This document shows, in pieces, positions 18,449 to 27,985 of a stretch of DNA of 64,000 nucleotides (position 1 is its first letter; each line of letters starts with the position of its first letter). Below the pieces are notes generated by a model, which saw only the letters and a list, made by a program, of their open reading frames with translations, ran no database searches and was not told the origin of the DNA. The position numbers and the translations under genes were made by a program. This stretch comes from Bradyrhizobium elkanii USDA 76. GTDB lineage: Bacteria > Pseudomonadota > Alphaproteobacteria > Rhizobiales > Xanthobacteraceae. The DNA lies in the NCBI RefSeq assembly GCF_023278185.1, contig NZ_CP066357.1, positions 248,001 to 312,000 of the forward strand, written 5' to 3'.

Positions 18449-18751
18449 CCCAGAGACACTCGAAATGATCCTCCATCTCTCTACCACCTCGAATCACGAA
18501 TCCCCTTTCCGGATCCTGACTACCGTCCAACGCGCCCCCGGAACCGTGTGTCGTTCGAGGATGGTGATACGGTCGCCACGCATCTGCCCGTCGCGGATCA
18601 AGAAGGCCGCGCCGGAGAGCGCAGCCAACCCCGAACCAACGAACCAAGCTGTCTTGCTATCCACGCCGGCGGGTTTGCGGGGCCGAGCAAAAGCTTCGTA
18701 ATTTCCACTGGTGTAATACATCGCGACATTCCATCTCGTTTGATGTGACAA
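18449..18751 (-). pseudogene. Oleate hydratase (MCRA family) N-terminal fragment
   Basis: Flavoprotein that hydrates oleic acid to 10-hydroxystearate. The N-terminus is recognisable: [20 protein letters not shown], then [20 protein letters not shown] (FAD-binding glycine motif). A run of five C (18537-18541) has apparently lost one base; in the other frame the protein continues [16 protein letters not shown] and [18 protein letters not shown]6 copy 2 then cuts it at 18448. Only about the first 100 of some 550-650 residues remain. Confidence 0.87.
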
Positions 18752-18766
18752 TCCGTCCGCTGATAG

Positions 18767-19525
18767 TCAGAAGATGTTTTCGACCGCCTGACACTTTTGC
18801 GGGACGCCGATCGTCAGACCGCCATCGACGACGATTTCGGAGCCCGTAAAATAAGAGGACTCGTCGCTAAGCAGGAACAAGACTGCCTGTGAAACTTCCT
18901 GCGGCTCGGCCGGCCGCCCGAGCGGAATTGGAAAACTGGAAAGATCGATGTTCTCTGTCATCCGAGTGTTGATGAAGCCCGGATGGATAGAGTTTATGCG
19001 AACGCCGGACGCGGCGGCCTCCAAGGCAGCGGACTTCGTTATGCCACGCACGCCGAACTTGGAAGCAACATAGGCGTGAAGCCCAGCACTACCCCTCAGC
19101 CCCTCGACCGACGAGATGTTGACGATCGACCCTCCGCCCGCGCGGCGCATGGCAGGTAGGGCAGTCTGCATTCCCAAGAACACACCAGTGAGATTGACAG
19201 CCAGGGTCTTCTCCCACTGCTCGAGCGGAAACAGCTCGATGGGAGCCATGCTGGCTATGCCTGCATTGTTGACGAGGCCGTGCAGCGCGCCGAACTTGCT
19301 CTCAACAGCCGCGATCGCCTGGCACCATTCCTCTGGCTGAGCGACGTCTTGATGCACATACATCGCGGATGGGCCAAGTTCGGCCGCGAAAGTCGCTCCT
19401 TCATTGTCAAGAATATCGGTGATCACGACTTTCGCGCCCTCGGCTACCAGCAGGCGCGCATGAGCGGCCCCCATCCCTCGAGCCCCGCCGGTTACCAAAA
19501 TGACTTTTTCGCTCACGCGTCCCAT
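18767..19525 (-). CDS. SDR-family oxidoreductase
   Basis: 252-residue classical short-chain dehydrogenase. NAD(P)-binding TGGARGMG, NNAG, catalytic Ser in NISSVEG and YxxxK in HAYVASK; DVNGG-like end SEIVVDGGLTIG. It resembles hydroxysteroid/cyclic-alcohol dehydrogenases, substrate unknown. It lies just upstream of, and in the same direction as, the broken oleate hydratase (about 15 bases apart), so it may once have oxidised the 10-hydroxy fatty acid made by that enzyme. The frame is intact. Confidence 0.9.
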   Translation of the reverse strand: MGRVSEKVILVTGGARGMGAAHARLLVAEGAKVVITDILDNEGATFAAELGPSAMYVHQDVAQPEEWCQAIAAVESKFGALHGLVNNAGIASMAPIELFPLEQWEKTLAVNLTGVFLGMQTALPAMRRAGGGSIVNISSVEGLRGSAGLHAYVASKFGVRGITKSAALEAAASGVRINSIHPGFINTRMTENIDLSSFPIPLGRPAEPQEVSQAVLFLLSDESSYFTGSEIVVDGGLTIGVPQKCQAVENIF

Positions 19526-20653
19526 AACTCTTGGTTCCCTCGATCAGTGGCGGTGCAGGGTTTTTCAGCATCAAAAAGGATGACGGGCATGTTGATCAAA
19601 ATGGTTGAGAACGAGCGTTGAAAGTCGGGCAAGCCAAGAGTTGCGGTCTGCACCACGCCCCGGACTCTTGCCGATCTGCCCTCTGCTACGCATCATCTTT
19701 GATGCCCAAAGCCTGTGCGCAGTACCCGTGTAAATTGGCGCTAAAGCACTTCGATAACGATTTCACATCGCGAACGTGCTTCCGCCGCTCAGGCGTTAGC
19801 CATCCTTCGGATTGTTGCATTGGCTTTGCCGACTACCCCACCTTCTAGACGCCGACAATTTGCGACCGAATTTCCTCCGGTTTCGGAGATAGGATCGGTA
19901 CCCGCGAGCGGAGCGATACCGGTGCCGAACGGTGCTGAGCTCCTTGTGGATCGAAAAGTGGGGCGCAGAACGCATGAGGTTCTCCTAAGTCTTGCGAATT
20001 GGAGTATCCATTCCGTGCAATCGGCGCGCCGAGACTCTGATGGGAAGTCAGCCTCACGTGACTCTTGCACAGGCGCTGGAGGTCTTCCGACTCTCTACCG
20101 AGACGGTGATGTCAGGGCCTGCGTTTTCTACCATCCGCAGCGATAATGTTACGCTGATCTGGTTTAATCGAGACACAATGGCGATAGCCATGCTGTTGCG
20201 AAAACTCGTGAGAGAGCCTCATCAACTTTCTGTCCGGATACTTGATCATGTCGGGCTTTCGACATCGCGTCGTCAATCGGACAAGCGAGGAAGACAACAG
20301 AACAAGAGTCGAAAGTTGTCGGGTCACTCGTACCCAATTTGACGTCAGCCGGTGAGCCGTATAACCGCACGAGGTGCCTGGCATCGACGTTGCATAACGA
20401 CTGATAGACAAATAGGAATCACCCACTCGCCTTGACGTCATCATCGGTGAGCACGCTCCGCCGGAATGGATGGACAATCAGGCGCATTCGGCAGCACAGG
20501 ACAGCTGCCGGCTTCTAGAATGGAAAAGGTCAAGCGTGTTGGATGTTTTCGGATCGTTTAATCCGGCGGATTGAGGTGCAAGGCGCAGAAACGGCACTGC
20601 GGCCTCGCGTAGCGAAGATCGCTATCACCGGATCGATGTGCCGTACGGACTAC
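19526..20653. other. 1.1-kb stretch without a recognisable gene
   Basis: Between the SDR gene and IS3 copy 1. Short open frames exist on both strands (for example 19992-20342 +), but none has a convincing ribosome site or a known motif. A 37-codon frame ending at the IS3 junction (20543 on) continues in phase for 24 codons beyond the element once one target repeat is removed, so a small gene may have been split. Treated as decayed DNA. Confidence 0.4.
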
Positions 20654-20799
20654 AGAGCTGGCCCCGGTTGTTGGGACAGCGCCCCGCTGGATTTAAGTGG
20701 ATTCCTGCCGGGTTATGCTGAACGCGGGGCTTTACGGTTTTGTCGTTGCGTCGGGAGGGCGTAGCCCGACCAGAGCGACGACAAAACCGTCGGCGACGG

Positions 20800-21627
20800 T
20801 CATGCGGCCATCACCATAGCTTGCGTGCCGAAGTAAGCCTCGTCGGGCGTGCGCCCGTCAAGGCTCGAGTGAGGGCGTCCCTGATTGTAGAAGGCCAGAT
20901 ACTTGGCAATTGACGCTCGCGCCTCGGACACGCTGTCGTAGGCGCGGAGATAAACTTCTTCGTATTTGACCGTGCGCCAGAGCCGCTCGACAAACACGTT
21001 GTCGCGCCAGGCGCCCTTGCCGTCCATGCTGATGGCGATCTTCGCGTCCAGCAGCACATCGGTGAACTCGAGGCTGGTGAACTGGCTGCCCTGATCCGTG
21101 TTGAAAATCTCGGGCCTGCCGTGCTTCGCCAACGCCTCCCGGACCGCTTCGACGCAGAAGGCCGCCTCCATTGTGATCGAGACGCGATGGGCCAGGACCC
21201 GTCGGCTGAACACATCGACGACCGCCGCGAGATAGACGAAGCCACGCCGCATCGGAATGTAGGTGATGTCCATTGCCCACGCATGGTCGGGCCGCTCGAT
21301 CTTCAATCCGCGCAACAGGTACGGGTAGATCTTGTGACCCGGAGCCGGCTTGCTCGTGTTCGGGCGACGATAGACCGCCTCGATCCCCATGCGCTTCATC
21401 AGCGTCGCGATGTGGCGGCGACCGGCGTATACGCCCTCCCGCCGCAGCAACGATCGCAGCATACGCGCTCCCGCGAAGGGATAATCGAGATGCAGCTCAT
21501 CGAGCCGACGCATCAAGGCAAGGTCCTCGGCCGAAACTGGCCGAGGTTCATAGTAGACCGTGCTGCGAGCCAGCTTCAGGACCTTCGCCTGGCGCACGAT
21601 AGAAAGATCATGATCGCGGTCGATCAT
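20800..21627 (-). CDS. IS3-family transposase OrfB
   Basis: 275-residue catalytic half with the rve/DDE core: D in AWAMDITYIP, D in FNTDQGSQFTS, E about 35 residues later in VFVERLWRTVKYEEV. The N-terminal part has the HTH_21-type segment YPFAGARMLRSLLRREG. It starts within the orfA stop (ATGA), so reinitiation or frameshifting to a fusion OrfAB is expected. Copy 2 differs at a few bases (VREAL here, VQEAL there). Confidence 0.93.
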   Translation of the reverse strand: MIDRDHDLSIVRQAKVLKLARSTVYYEPRPVSAEDLALMRRLDELHLDYPFAGARMLRSLLRREGVYAGRRHIATLMKRMGIEAVYRRPNTSKPAPGHKIYPYLLRGLKIERPDHAWAMDITYIPMRRGFVYLAAVVDVFSRRVLAHRVSITMEAAFCVEAVREALAKHGRPEIFNTDQGSQFTSLEFTDVLLDAKIAISMDGKGAWRDNVFVERLWRTVKYEEVYLRAYDSVSEARASIAKYLAFYNQGRPHSSLDGRTPDEAYFGTQAMVMAA

Positions 21628-21983
21628 CGCTTTGCGCTCAGCAGGCCCGCCTTGGTGAGCGCGCCGGACAAAAAATCGTTTTCCAACGCCAGCTCGCCGA
21701 TCTTGGCATGTAACGCCTTCAAATCGACCGGCGTCTCGGCCGATGTCTTGTCATGCCCAAACACGCCGGCGGCGCCTTCCAGGAGCTGGTTTTTCCAGAT
21801 CGTGATCTGGTTCGGATGAACATCAAACAGTTGCGCCAGCTCCGCCAGTGTCTTGTCGCCTTTGACCGCAGCCAAAGCAACCTTCGCCTTGAATGCCGGA
21901 GAATGCGTCCGGCGGCTCTTCTTCGTCATCTTCGCTCCTGATTCGCAGCAAGAATCCTCGCCGCTGTCAGGCAGAAAATCCAC
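21624..21983 (-). CDS. IS3-family OrfA (DNA-binding subunit)
   Basis: 119 residues: an HTH_Tnp_1 domain (SRRTHSPAFKAKVALAAVKG, LAELAQLFDVHPNQITIWK) followed by a short leucine-rich helix (LKALHAKIGELALENDFL) for multimerisation. Probable true start is the internal Met of MTKKSRRTHS. Identical in both IS3 copies. Confidence 0.9.
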   Translation of the reverse strand: MDFLPDSGEDSCCESGAKMTKKSRRTHSPAFKAKVALAAVKGDKTLAELAQLFDVHPNQITIWKNQLLEGAAGVFGHDKTSAETPVDLKALHAKIGELALENDFLSGALTKAGLLSAKR

Positions 21984-22147
21984 TCAAGCTACTGTCCGAA
22001 TTTGCGGGGCCAGCTCTCTACCGAACCCACATCGCTGCCAGCGCAGTACAGTCGCTTCAGGGGCGCTTCAACAACCGGAGAGGCGAGGTGAGATGAATAG
22101 CTCAATCTCCAACCGCGCGAAATTGTTCTGAGATCGAGGAGGATGCG

Positions 22148-22924
22148 ATGCCCGACGTCAAAGGCATTCCGCTTGATGCGCCGCTTTACCATGGGGGCAA
22201 AAATCGTGGCGGTGCGTTTCTCGGCTGCCAAGCCATAAACCTTATGTTCAGCGTGGGGCACGAGGCGAATTGTTTATTGCCGAAGGAACTAGCACCTGCA
22301 GCAAACCCTGCAATCGCCATTGTGGGGGTCGCGAGCTATCGCTCAAGCACTGTCGGGCCATACTTGGAGTGCTATTCAGGAATTCAAGTTCGTGATCCCG
22401 ACGGCGAGACTGGCTACTACATCCCTTACATTTACGTGACGGTAAATGATGCAGCTCTCGCCTCGGGACGAGAGGTTCTTGGTGCTCCAAAAAAGCTGGC
22501 GCACATTAGACTGATCAGAGAAGGCGGTCTAATTCAGGGTACGCTCGAGCGTCCGAAAGGCAAGCGCCTGCTGACCCTTACCGCTCAACCAGACGAGCGC
22601 ATGAGCTCGGATTCGCGGCAGATGTATTCTGCGCGGACGAATTTCTACTCGGTTCGGCAGCTGCCGCCCATCATTGAGTCCGGGAAGGGAGAGGTCACGC
22701 AACTCGTCAAATGGTGTACGGACCGAACGTTGCGACGCGACGAGCGTGGCGAAGAAGTTCTATTTACTGGACCAACCTCCCTAACTTACGACTCCCCCTC
22801 GATTATCGATCCCGTGCACAACTTGACAGTTGGCCAAGCCCTGCTCGGCACATACGAGGAGTATGACGCAAGGCTCGAGGCCATTGATATCCTTTCGGAG
22901 GAATCAAACCCGGTAAACAGATGA
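22148..22924 (+). CDS. Acetoacetate decarboxylase family protein
   Basis: 258 residues; cytoplasmic beta-keto-acid decarboxylase fold. The Schiff-base lysine is expected in REVLGAPKKLAHI, matching the family motif. VGVASYRSSTVGPYLECYSG (part) and GYYIPYIYVTVNDAALASG are typical ADC segments. GAGGAGG at 22136-22142 fixes the start at 22148. Family members also act on larger ketoacids or in secondary metabolism, so the substrate is open. It stands alone after IS3 copy 1; its original upstream partner was probably displaced. 22925-23176 shows no gene. Confidence 0.88.
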   Translation: MPDVKGIPLDAPLYHGGKNRGGAFLGCQAINLMFSVGHEANCLLPKELAPAANPAIAIVGVASYRSSTVGPYLECYSGIQVRDPDGETGYYIPYIYVTVNDAALASGREVLGAPKKLAHIRLIREGGLIQGTLERPKGKRLLTLTAQPDERMSSDSRQMYSARTNFYSVRQLPPIIESGKGEVTQLVKWCTDRTLRRDERGEEVLFTGPTSLTYDSPSIIDPVHNLTVGQALLGTYEEYDARLEAIDILSEESNPVNR

Positions 22925-23176
22925 TCGACGAGCTTGAAGAATTCATCCAATCCTAAATTGCTGCCAGGGCTGTCGGTTTGCCGGCTCACGGGCGGTTATT
23001 GCAATGTGAGCTAAAGTCCTTGACTCACTGCATGACATCGCAAAGCAGGGACGACGCCTCGCCTGCCGCGTGTGCCATATGTAACAGGCATGCTCGCACC
23101 AGGCGCCTGCATGATGAGTGGCCCATCCGGGGGGTGGTGGTCGTATCGGCCATGATGGCTGGAGAATAGTCACAGC

Positions 23177-24005
23177 GGTACCGTCAAGTTAACGAATTGG
23201 AGCGGCGGAGGGGGTAGACGAGCGGCATGCGGACTGCCAAGGACCCTCTTTATCGCCGCCATCGCTTCCCGCCGGAAGTGATCAGCTATGCCGTTTGGTT
23301 GTATTTCCGGTTTCCCTTAAGCTTGCGCATGGTCGAGGAAATGCTGGCGGCGCGTGGCATTGGCGTGACCTATGAAACCGTGCGCCAGTGGGGACGGAAA
23401 TTCGGCAAGCCGTTCTCCGATCGGATCCGCCAGCGTGCACCCGCTCGCGGTGACAAATGGCATCTGGACGAAGTCGTTATCTCGATCGCGGGCGAACAAC
23501 ATTGGCTCTGGCGCGCTGTCGACCAGCCAGAATGGCTTCGTTCTCGACGTCTTGATCCAGCGCCGAAGAGACTCGCGCGCTGCCCAGCGGCTCATGAAGA
23601 AGCTCTTGAAATCCGCCGGCACGCCGCCGCGCGTGATGATCACGGACAAGCTCCGTTCGTACGGCGCTGCGAGGGCGAAGATGGGCTTTCACGTCGAACA
23701 TCGCCAGCACAAAGCTCTCAACAATCGGGCCGAGAATTCTCATCAGCCGACGCGGCGACGCGAGCGGATCATGAAGCGTTTCAAATCGTCCGATCAGGCT
23801 CAACGGTTTCTGTCAGTTCACGATCAGGTCGCGAACCTTTTCCACATCCCCTATCCCGGAGCCGTCACTGCCGACTTCCGTCGCGCTTCGCGCGAGCGAG
23901 CCTTCGCGACTTGGCGCGACATCTCCACGACAAGCGCTATCGCCGAATCTCGAACCTTTGAGAATGGCCTCCTTCGGCTCGGCGGTCGATTAAGTTGAAG
24001 ATGCC
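23177..24005 (+). mobile_element. IS6-family element, copy 3
   Basis: Starts GGTACCGTCAAGTTAA at 23177 and ends TTAAGTTGAAGATGCC at 24005 (one mismatch in the right repeat). No target duplication (gtcacagc left, ttgtgcga right). Transposase is frameshifted. Confidence 0.9.
23227..23998 (+). pseudogene. IS6-family transposase, frameshifted by a 4-bp duplication
   Basis: The first 100 codons match the copy at 17674. At 23525 gaccagaatgg has become gaccagccagaatgg: a 4-base repeat (ccag) shifts the frame, and the rest of the protein ([19 protein letters not shown]… to the end) continues in the third frame. The catalytic D2 and E residues are therefore lost from the main product. This is not a slippery site, so a programmed shift is unlikely. 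Confidence 0.92.
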
Positions 24006-24112
24006 TTGTGCGATGATGTTTCGCAAATGCAGTCTCAGCGGCTGAGGCTGCACGCTCCAAGCTGTTATTTTTCTGCATGTCTTTCTCCTTCGAAACCAAG
24101 GGCGCCCGGCAA

Positions 24113-24706
24113 TTACGTCGACGATCGTGCCTTCACGATGGGACTGCGGCGTAGGCCGAAGCTGACTCCAATCCAGCTCGCGCCCGCCACGATTAGATCG
24201 ACGCCGAGAAACAGGCCCAGAATATAAACACTGTTTATCGGCCAACGCGCTAAGATCAACGATCCAATCAGCAGAGTAATGACACCGGCTATCGCCAGCC
24301 AGGACCGGGGCGTTGCGCGTTTCATGCTGAACGCCAGGATCAGGCGCATGATACCGGCGGCGACCAGCGATGCGCCGAGCGCCAGCGTAAGCAGCACAGC
24401 GGCGAGCGTAGGATTATCAAATGTCAGAAGCCCCGCGACGATGTAGAGCGCACCCAAAAGAGCGCATAGCAAGAGCCTGCCCCAGGTCTTAACCTGGAAA
24501 GCATTGATCATTTCGGCAACGCCGGCGACGATCATCATCACGCCAACTAGCACCACACTCGCCACCGTCGCGAGCGCAACGCTACCAAGCGCCACGAAGC
24601 CAGTGATCAGATAAACTACGCCGAGGGCGAAAACCCAGCCCCACTTCGGCAGCGAAGCGGTGCCCGGACCAGCTCGAAGCCGCACGATATCAGACAAACT
24701 TGTCAT
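24113..24706 (-). CDS. HdeD-family (DUF308) membrane protein
   Basis: About 197 residues with six predicted helices in three pairs (VFALGVVYLITGFVALG, LVGVMMIVAGVAEMINAF, ALLGALYIVAGLL, LAIAGVITLLIGSLILARWP, GLFLGVDLIVAGAS). This is the pattern of HdeD, an inner-membrane protein linked to acid resistance in enterics; its role in rhizobia is not established. The start at 24706 has GGAGACCTCA directly before it. Stands alone, between IS6 copy 3 and a gene-poor stretch. Confidence 0.88.
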   Translation of the reverse strand: MTSLSDIVRLRAGPGTASLPKWGWVFALGVVYLITGFVALGSVALATVASVVLVGVMMIVAGVAEMINAFQVKTWGRLLLCALLGALYIVAGLLTFDNPTLAAVLLTLALGASLVAAGIMRLILAFSMKRATPRSWLAIAGVITLLIGSLILARWPINSVYILGLFLGVDLIVAGASWIGVSFGLRRSPIVKARSST

Positions 24707-25520
24707 TGAGGTCTCCGGTGCCAAAGCTGCGCCGCAGCATGGCGCGCCTAGCCATCGCTTTGTTGCGATTAGGGTTGAGCTTGCGGGTCGTTGCGAGCAG
24801 CCGACTCAGTGTGCCCATCAGGGAGGACCACATTACTAAGCCCGGGGAGGCGGTGTCGTAGGCCGAGCAATTGGCGTGCCACGCTTTGCGAGCCGCGCGT
24901 CGAGAGCGAAACTAGTTTCTTCGTGACCCGATCCTGAAATCGCGGCCGTTTGTGGCAGCTTGCCGCCAAACGTCTTAAGTCCGACGCGCATAAACGCGAC
25001 AACATGAACATCTTGCGCGTGGCGGCGATTGGCCTAACTGCATTCTCGAGGGGGTGGTATGCGCCCCACATGACGGAGTTGGACATCCCAGAAAACCGCC
25101 GAGTTCTGGCTCGATGCCTTTCGATGGCCTTGACCAATTCACCAGACCGTCGGCGGCAATCGCAGGTGCCGCCGAGCTAGTCTAGAAAAGGATACCTGCA
25201 ACATCTCTCTGCACAGCAAGCATGACGAGTAGACCAACGACCAGAAATGGTCCGAACGGGTTCGACGTTCGTGCGGTGACGCCTTGCCCGACAACATGGC
25301 GGCAGAGTACTGTGGATCGGCGCGGCTTTTTGACCCCCGACCGGGGCCCAACATTGACCCCGCCTAAAATGCGGTAAGCGCCCGGATGCATTTCGAATTG
25401 GAGCAGTGAGCCGAGGTCAATGTTGGGAGCCGAAAGGGCGCATTGCCTCACCCAGAATGTTACTGGACAACTTCTCGCCGATGATTGGGTCGGTGCCATC
25501 GAATTGGTTCGGTGGCGTCT
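24707..25520. other. Gene-poor stretch with a 13-bp inverted repeat
   Basis: No credible gene. CCCAACATTGACC (25347-25359) is repeated in inverted orientation at 25415-25427, 55 bases apart, just before the ISNCY transposase. This looks like the end or ends of one or two IS elements, but I could not match it to the far side of the transposase. Confidence 0.4.
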
Positions 25521-26636
25521 ATGGCGGGAAAGATCAGCATGGGCGCGCGGCGCGAGGTGGTGTCGGTGGTAACGGAGCGTTACCGATCGGCCAAACGAGC
25601 GGAGAAGGGACGGATCCTCGACGAGCTGTGCGCGACGACTGGCTGGCATCGCAAGCATGCGGTGCGCGCGCTCAGGCGACGCGAGGCGGTTGGACCGGGC
25701 GAGGTCGAGGCAACAAGAAAGCGAAGACGCAGATATGGCGCGACGATCAAGGACGCGCTGACTGCGCTGTGGGAGGCGTCAGATCGGGTGTGCGGCAAGC
25801 GGCTCAAGGTGATGATCCCGACCTTGCTGCCTGCCCTTGAGCGACATGGCCGATTGCAGCTTGGCCAGTCGGACCGTGACCGTGTTCTGGCTATCAGCGC
25901 CGCCACCATCGATCGCCTGCTCGTCGATGTGAAGATCGCGGCGAGCGGCGGCAGGCGGCGCCGTGCCGGGTTCCATTCGGCAATCCGGCGCGAGGTCCCG
26001 ATCCGCACCTTCAATGACTGGAACAGCCCGCCGCCGGGCTTCTGCGAGGTCGACATGGTCGCCCATGGCGGCACGTCGGTGGCTGGCTCGTTCATCCAGA
26101 CCCTGACGATGGTCGATATCGCCACGGGCTGGACGGAGTGCCTGCCGTTGCTGACGCGGGATGGCTCGCTGGTTGCCGAGGCGATCAACCGCGCACAGAG
26201 CCTGTTCCCCTGGCTCTTGCGCGGCGTGGACTTCGACAACGACAGCGCCTTCATGAACGATGTCGTCGTGCCATGGTGCCGCCAACAGAAGCTCGAGGTG
26301 ACGCGCTCGCGTGCCTATAAGAAGAACGATCAGGCGTTCGTCGAGCAGAAGAATGGTGCCGTCGTCCGCCGCCTCATGGGCTATGGCCGCTTCGATGGCG
26401 TCGAGACGGCGCGTATGATGGGCCGCCTTTATGCTGCGGCACGGCTCTACGTCAACTTCTTCCAGCCGTCGTTCAAGCTGAAGGAGAAGCGTCGCGAAGG
26501 GGCAATATTCGGAGCCGCGTCACAAAGCAGGAGCACCGTGATCGCGGTCCGGCACGGGATCGGGCGGCAATTGCGAGTTGGTTTCGTTCGTTGGCCCACC
26601 GGTCGCGCCGTCTCCGAATGGCTCGAAATCGAGTGA
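25521..26636 (+). pseudogene. ISNCY-type transposase (rve fold), C-terminus replaced
   Basis: N-terminal helix-turn-helix (ARREVVSVVTERYRSAKRAE, ILDELCATTGWHRKHAVRAL) and integrase-type DDE core: D in CEVDMVAHGG, D in GVDFDNDSAFMN, E in AFVEQKNGAVVRRLMGY. The related element at 45930 continues about 160 residues beyond FFQPSFKL; here the match stops near 26509 (KEKRREGA) and a 43-residue unrelated tail ends at 26636. Start taken at ATG 25521 (MAGKISMGARR). The 3' end of the element is therefore missing; it is unlikely to move. Confidence 0.8.
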
Positions 26637-26663
26637 GATTGACGGCCTGCCGGCGATTCCCTG

Positions 26664-26780
26664 CTGAACGCATCCAGCAAGGGCTATTACGTCTGCGTCG
26701 TGCGGCAGCTCTCGGGCGCGCAGAGCAACGAGGCCGCCGCGGCGATCATGGCAGCGTGCCGCGCGTCCAATCCGCTTTGA
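26664..26780 (+). pseudogene. C-terminal scar of an unknown protein
   Basis: A 38-codon end reading LNASSKGYYVCVVRQLSGAQ… to TGA at 26780 has protein-like composition and no start. It lies between the cut ISNCY element and the PLP-enzyme fragment. Family not recognised. Confidence 0.3.
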
Positions 26781-26789
26781 TCCCCTCGC

Positions 26790-27053
26790 TCAAGCCGCGT
26801 TCAGCGCCTGCGCGAGGTCCGCGATCAGATCCGACGGGTTCTCGATCCCGATCGACAGCCGGATGGTGGAATCGAGCACGCCGATCTTTTGGCGAATGTC
26901 GGCGGGAACGCCGGAATGGGTCATGGTCGCGGGCAGGCTCGCAAGCGACTCGGTGCCGCCGAGGCTCACCGCCAGCTTGAGAATTTGCAGCGCATTGAGA
27001 AATTTCACCGCCGCCTCCTTGCCGCCGACAATGTCGAATGCGTGTTTCGGCAA
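26790..27053 (-). pseudogene. Methionine gamma-lyase / cystathionine gamma-synthase-type C-terminal fragment
   Basis: The last ~80 residues of a Cys/Met-metabolism PLP enzyme: [40 protein letters not shown] and [21 protein letters not shown]. The catalytic lysine lies in the missing N-terminal three quarters. Similarity ends close to 27036. The following bases contain an inverted repeat (AATTACCGG…CCGGTAATT, about 27053-27078) that looks like an IS end, and IS66 begins at 27098. Confidence 0.85.
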
Positions 27054-27179
27054 TTACCGGACACGGATTCCGGTAATTCGCGGACAGCAATTTCAGTGTA
27101 AGCGCGAATTTCCCCGCACCTTTTGCGGTTGAGTGCTGTGATGCATGAGGTGTCCACCAAATTAGGTGGACACCTTGTG

Positions 27180-27653
27180 ATGGCAGACGATGATCAGAAA
27201 CTGCGGGTCAGGCTTGTTGGCCGGAATGGGCGCCGGCGATACGACCCCGCATCGAAGGACCGTCTTGTCGCGGCCTGCCTTGAACGTGGGGTTTCGGTAT
27301 CGAGGCTTGGGCTCGAACATGGGGTCAATGCGAACCTTCTTCGGAAGTGGATCAAGAAGTGGACGGCGACCAGGTCGCTGCCGCCGTCTTCACCACCGGC
27401 GTTCATCCCGGTTCAGCTTGAGAGGACTGCCGATCGGGCCCTGTCGCGGCAGAGCAGCGTGGCGACGGTGGATTTGCCGGCTACTTGCGATGAAGTGCGT
27501 GATTCGGAATCCAAAAGGACTGCAGTTTTTTGCTCTCCGGCCAAAGTGAGCGCGTCCCTGCCGAACGGCGTGAAGCTCGGGCTGGAATGCGGCGATGTAG
27601 ATGCATTGACGGCGATCATCGGAGCACTGAGCCATGTTCAGGCTGGGCGGTGA
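27180..27653 (+). CDS. IS66 TnpA accessory protein
   Basis: 157 residues with the TnpA helix-turn-helix (RRYDPASKDRLVAACLERGV, SRLGLEHGVNANLLRKWIKK) and a variable Ser/Pro-rich second half. Required with TnpB for IS66 transposition; precise role unclear. Start could also be the ATG at 27141. The end overlaps tnpB, suggesting coupled translation. Confidence 0.85.
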   Translation: MADDDQKLRVRLVGRNGRRRYDPASKDRLVAACLERGVSVSRLGLEHGVNANLLRKWIKKWTATRSLPPSSPPAFIPVQLERTADRALSRQSSVATVDLPATCDEVRDSESKRTAVFCSPAKVSASLPNGVKLGLECGDVDALTAIIGALSHVQAGR

Positions 27654-27985
27654 CCTGCAGGTCTATCTGCACCGTGAGCCGATCGACTTCCGGGCTGGCA
27701 TCAACAGCCTTGCGGTCCTAGTCCAGGAGACGATGGCGCTCGATCCATTCACTCCGGCGGTTTTTGCGTTCTGCAATCGCAGTTGCGACCGGATGAAGTT
27801 GCTGTTCTTCGACCGGTCCGGCTGTGCTGGTCCTGAAGCGGCTGACCGAGGACAAGTTCCGATGGCCGCGCCGCCAGGAGGCGGTCGTCACGCTGACGAC
27901 CGAGCAATTGCACTGGATCCTTGACGGCATCGATATCGATGCGATGGTCCGCCATCCGGTGCGGCAATATCAGGTTGCCGGCTGA
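27634..27985 (+). pseudogene. IS66 TnpB, frameshifted
   Basis: Begins LGGDLQVYLHREPIDFRAGI (the TnpB signature region) and runs in frame to about 27820 (LLFFDRSG). There the frame changes: VLVLKRLTEDKFRWPRRQEA and the C-terminal QLHWILDGIDIDAM…RQYQVAG-stop are in another frame, ending at 27985. One surplus base or two lost bases around ggctgtgctgg explains it. Confidence 0.87.

Larger units (their letters stand above)
20654..22017 (-). mobile_element. IS3-family element, copy 1 (1364 bp)
   Basis: Ends AGAGCTGGCCCCG…GGACAG inverted at both sides; 4-bp target duplication CTAC at 20650-20653 and 22018-22021. Same length as, and nearly identical to, copy 2 at 39476. Intact orfA/orfB. Confidence 0.93.

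Noticed and set aside
19992..20342. 116-codon plus-strand frame
   Set aside because: No ribosome site and no recognisable domain, and the minus strand is equally open; not listed as a gene.
23227..23961. Programmed frameshift in IS6 copy 3
   Set aside because: The shift is caused by a 4-base duplication (ccag), absent from the other copies; there is no slippery run.
25182..25658. 158-codon minus-strand frame before the ISNCY transposase
   Set aside because: It crosses an inverted repeat and the transposase 5' end, and the sequence is His/Arg/Ser-rich without motifs.
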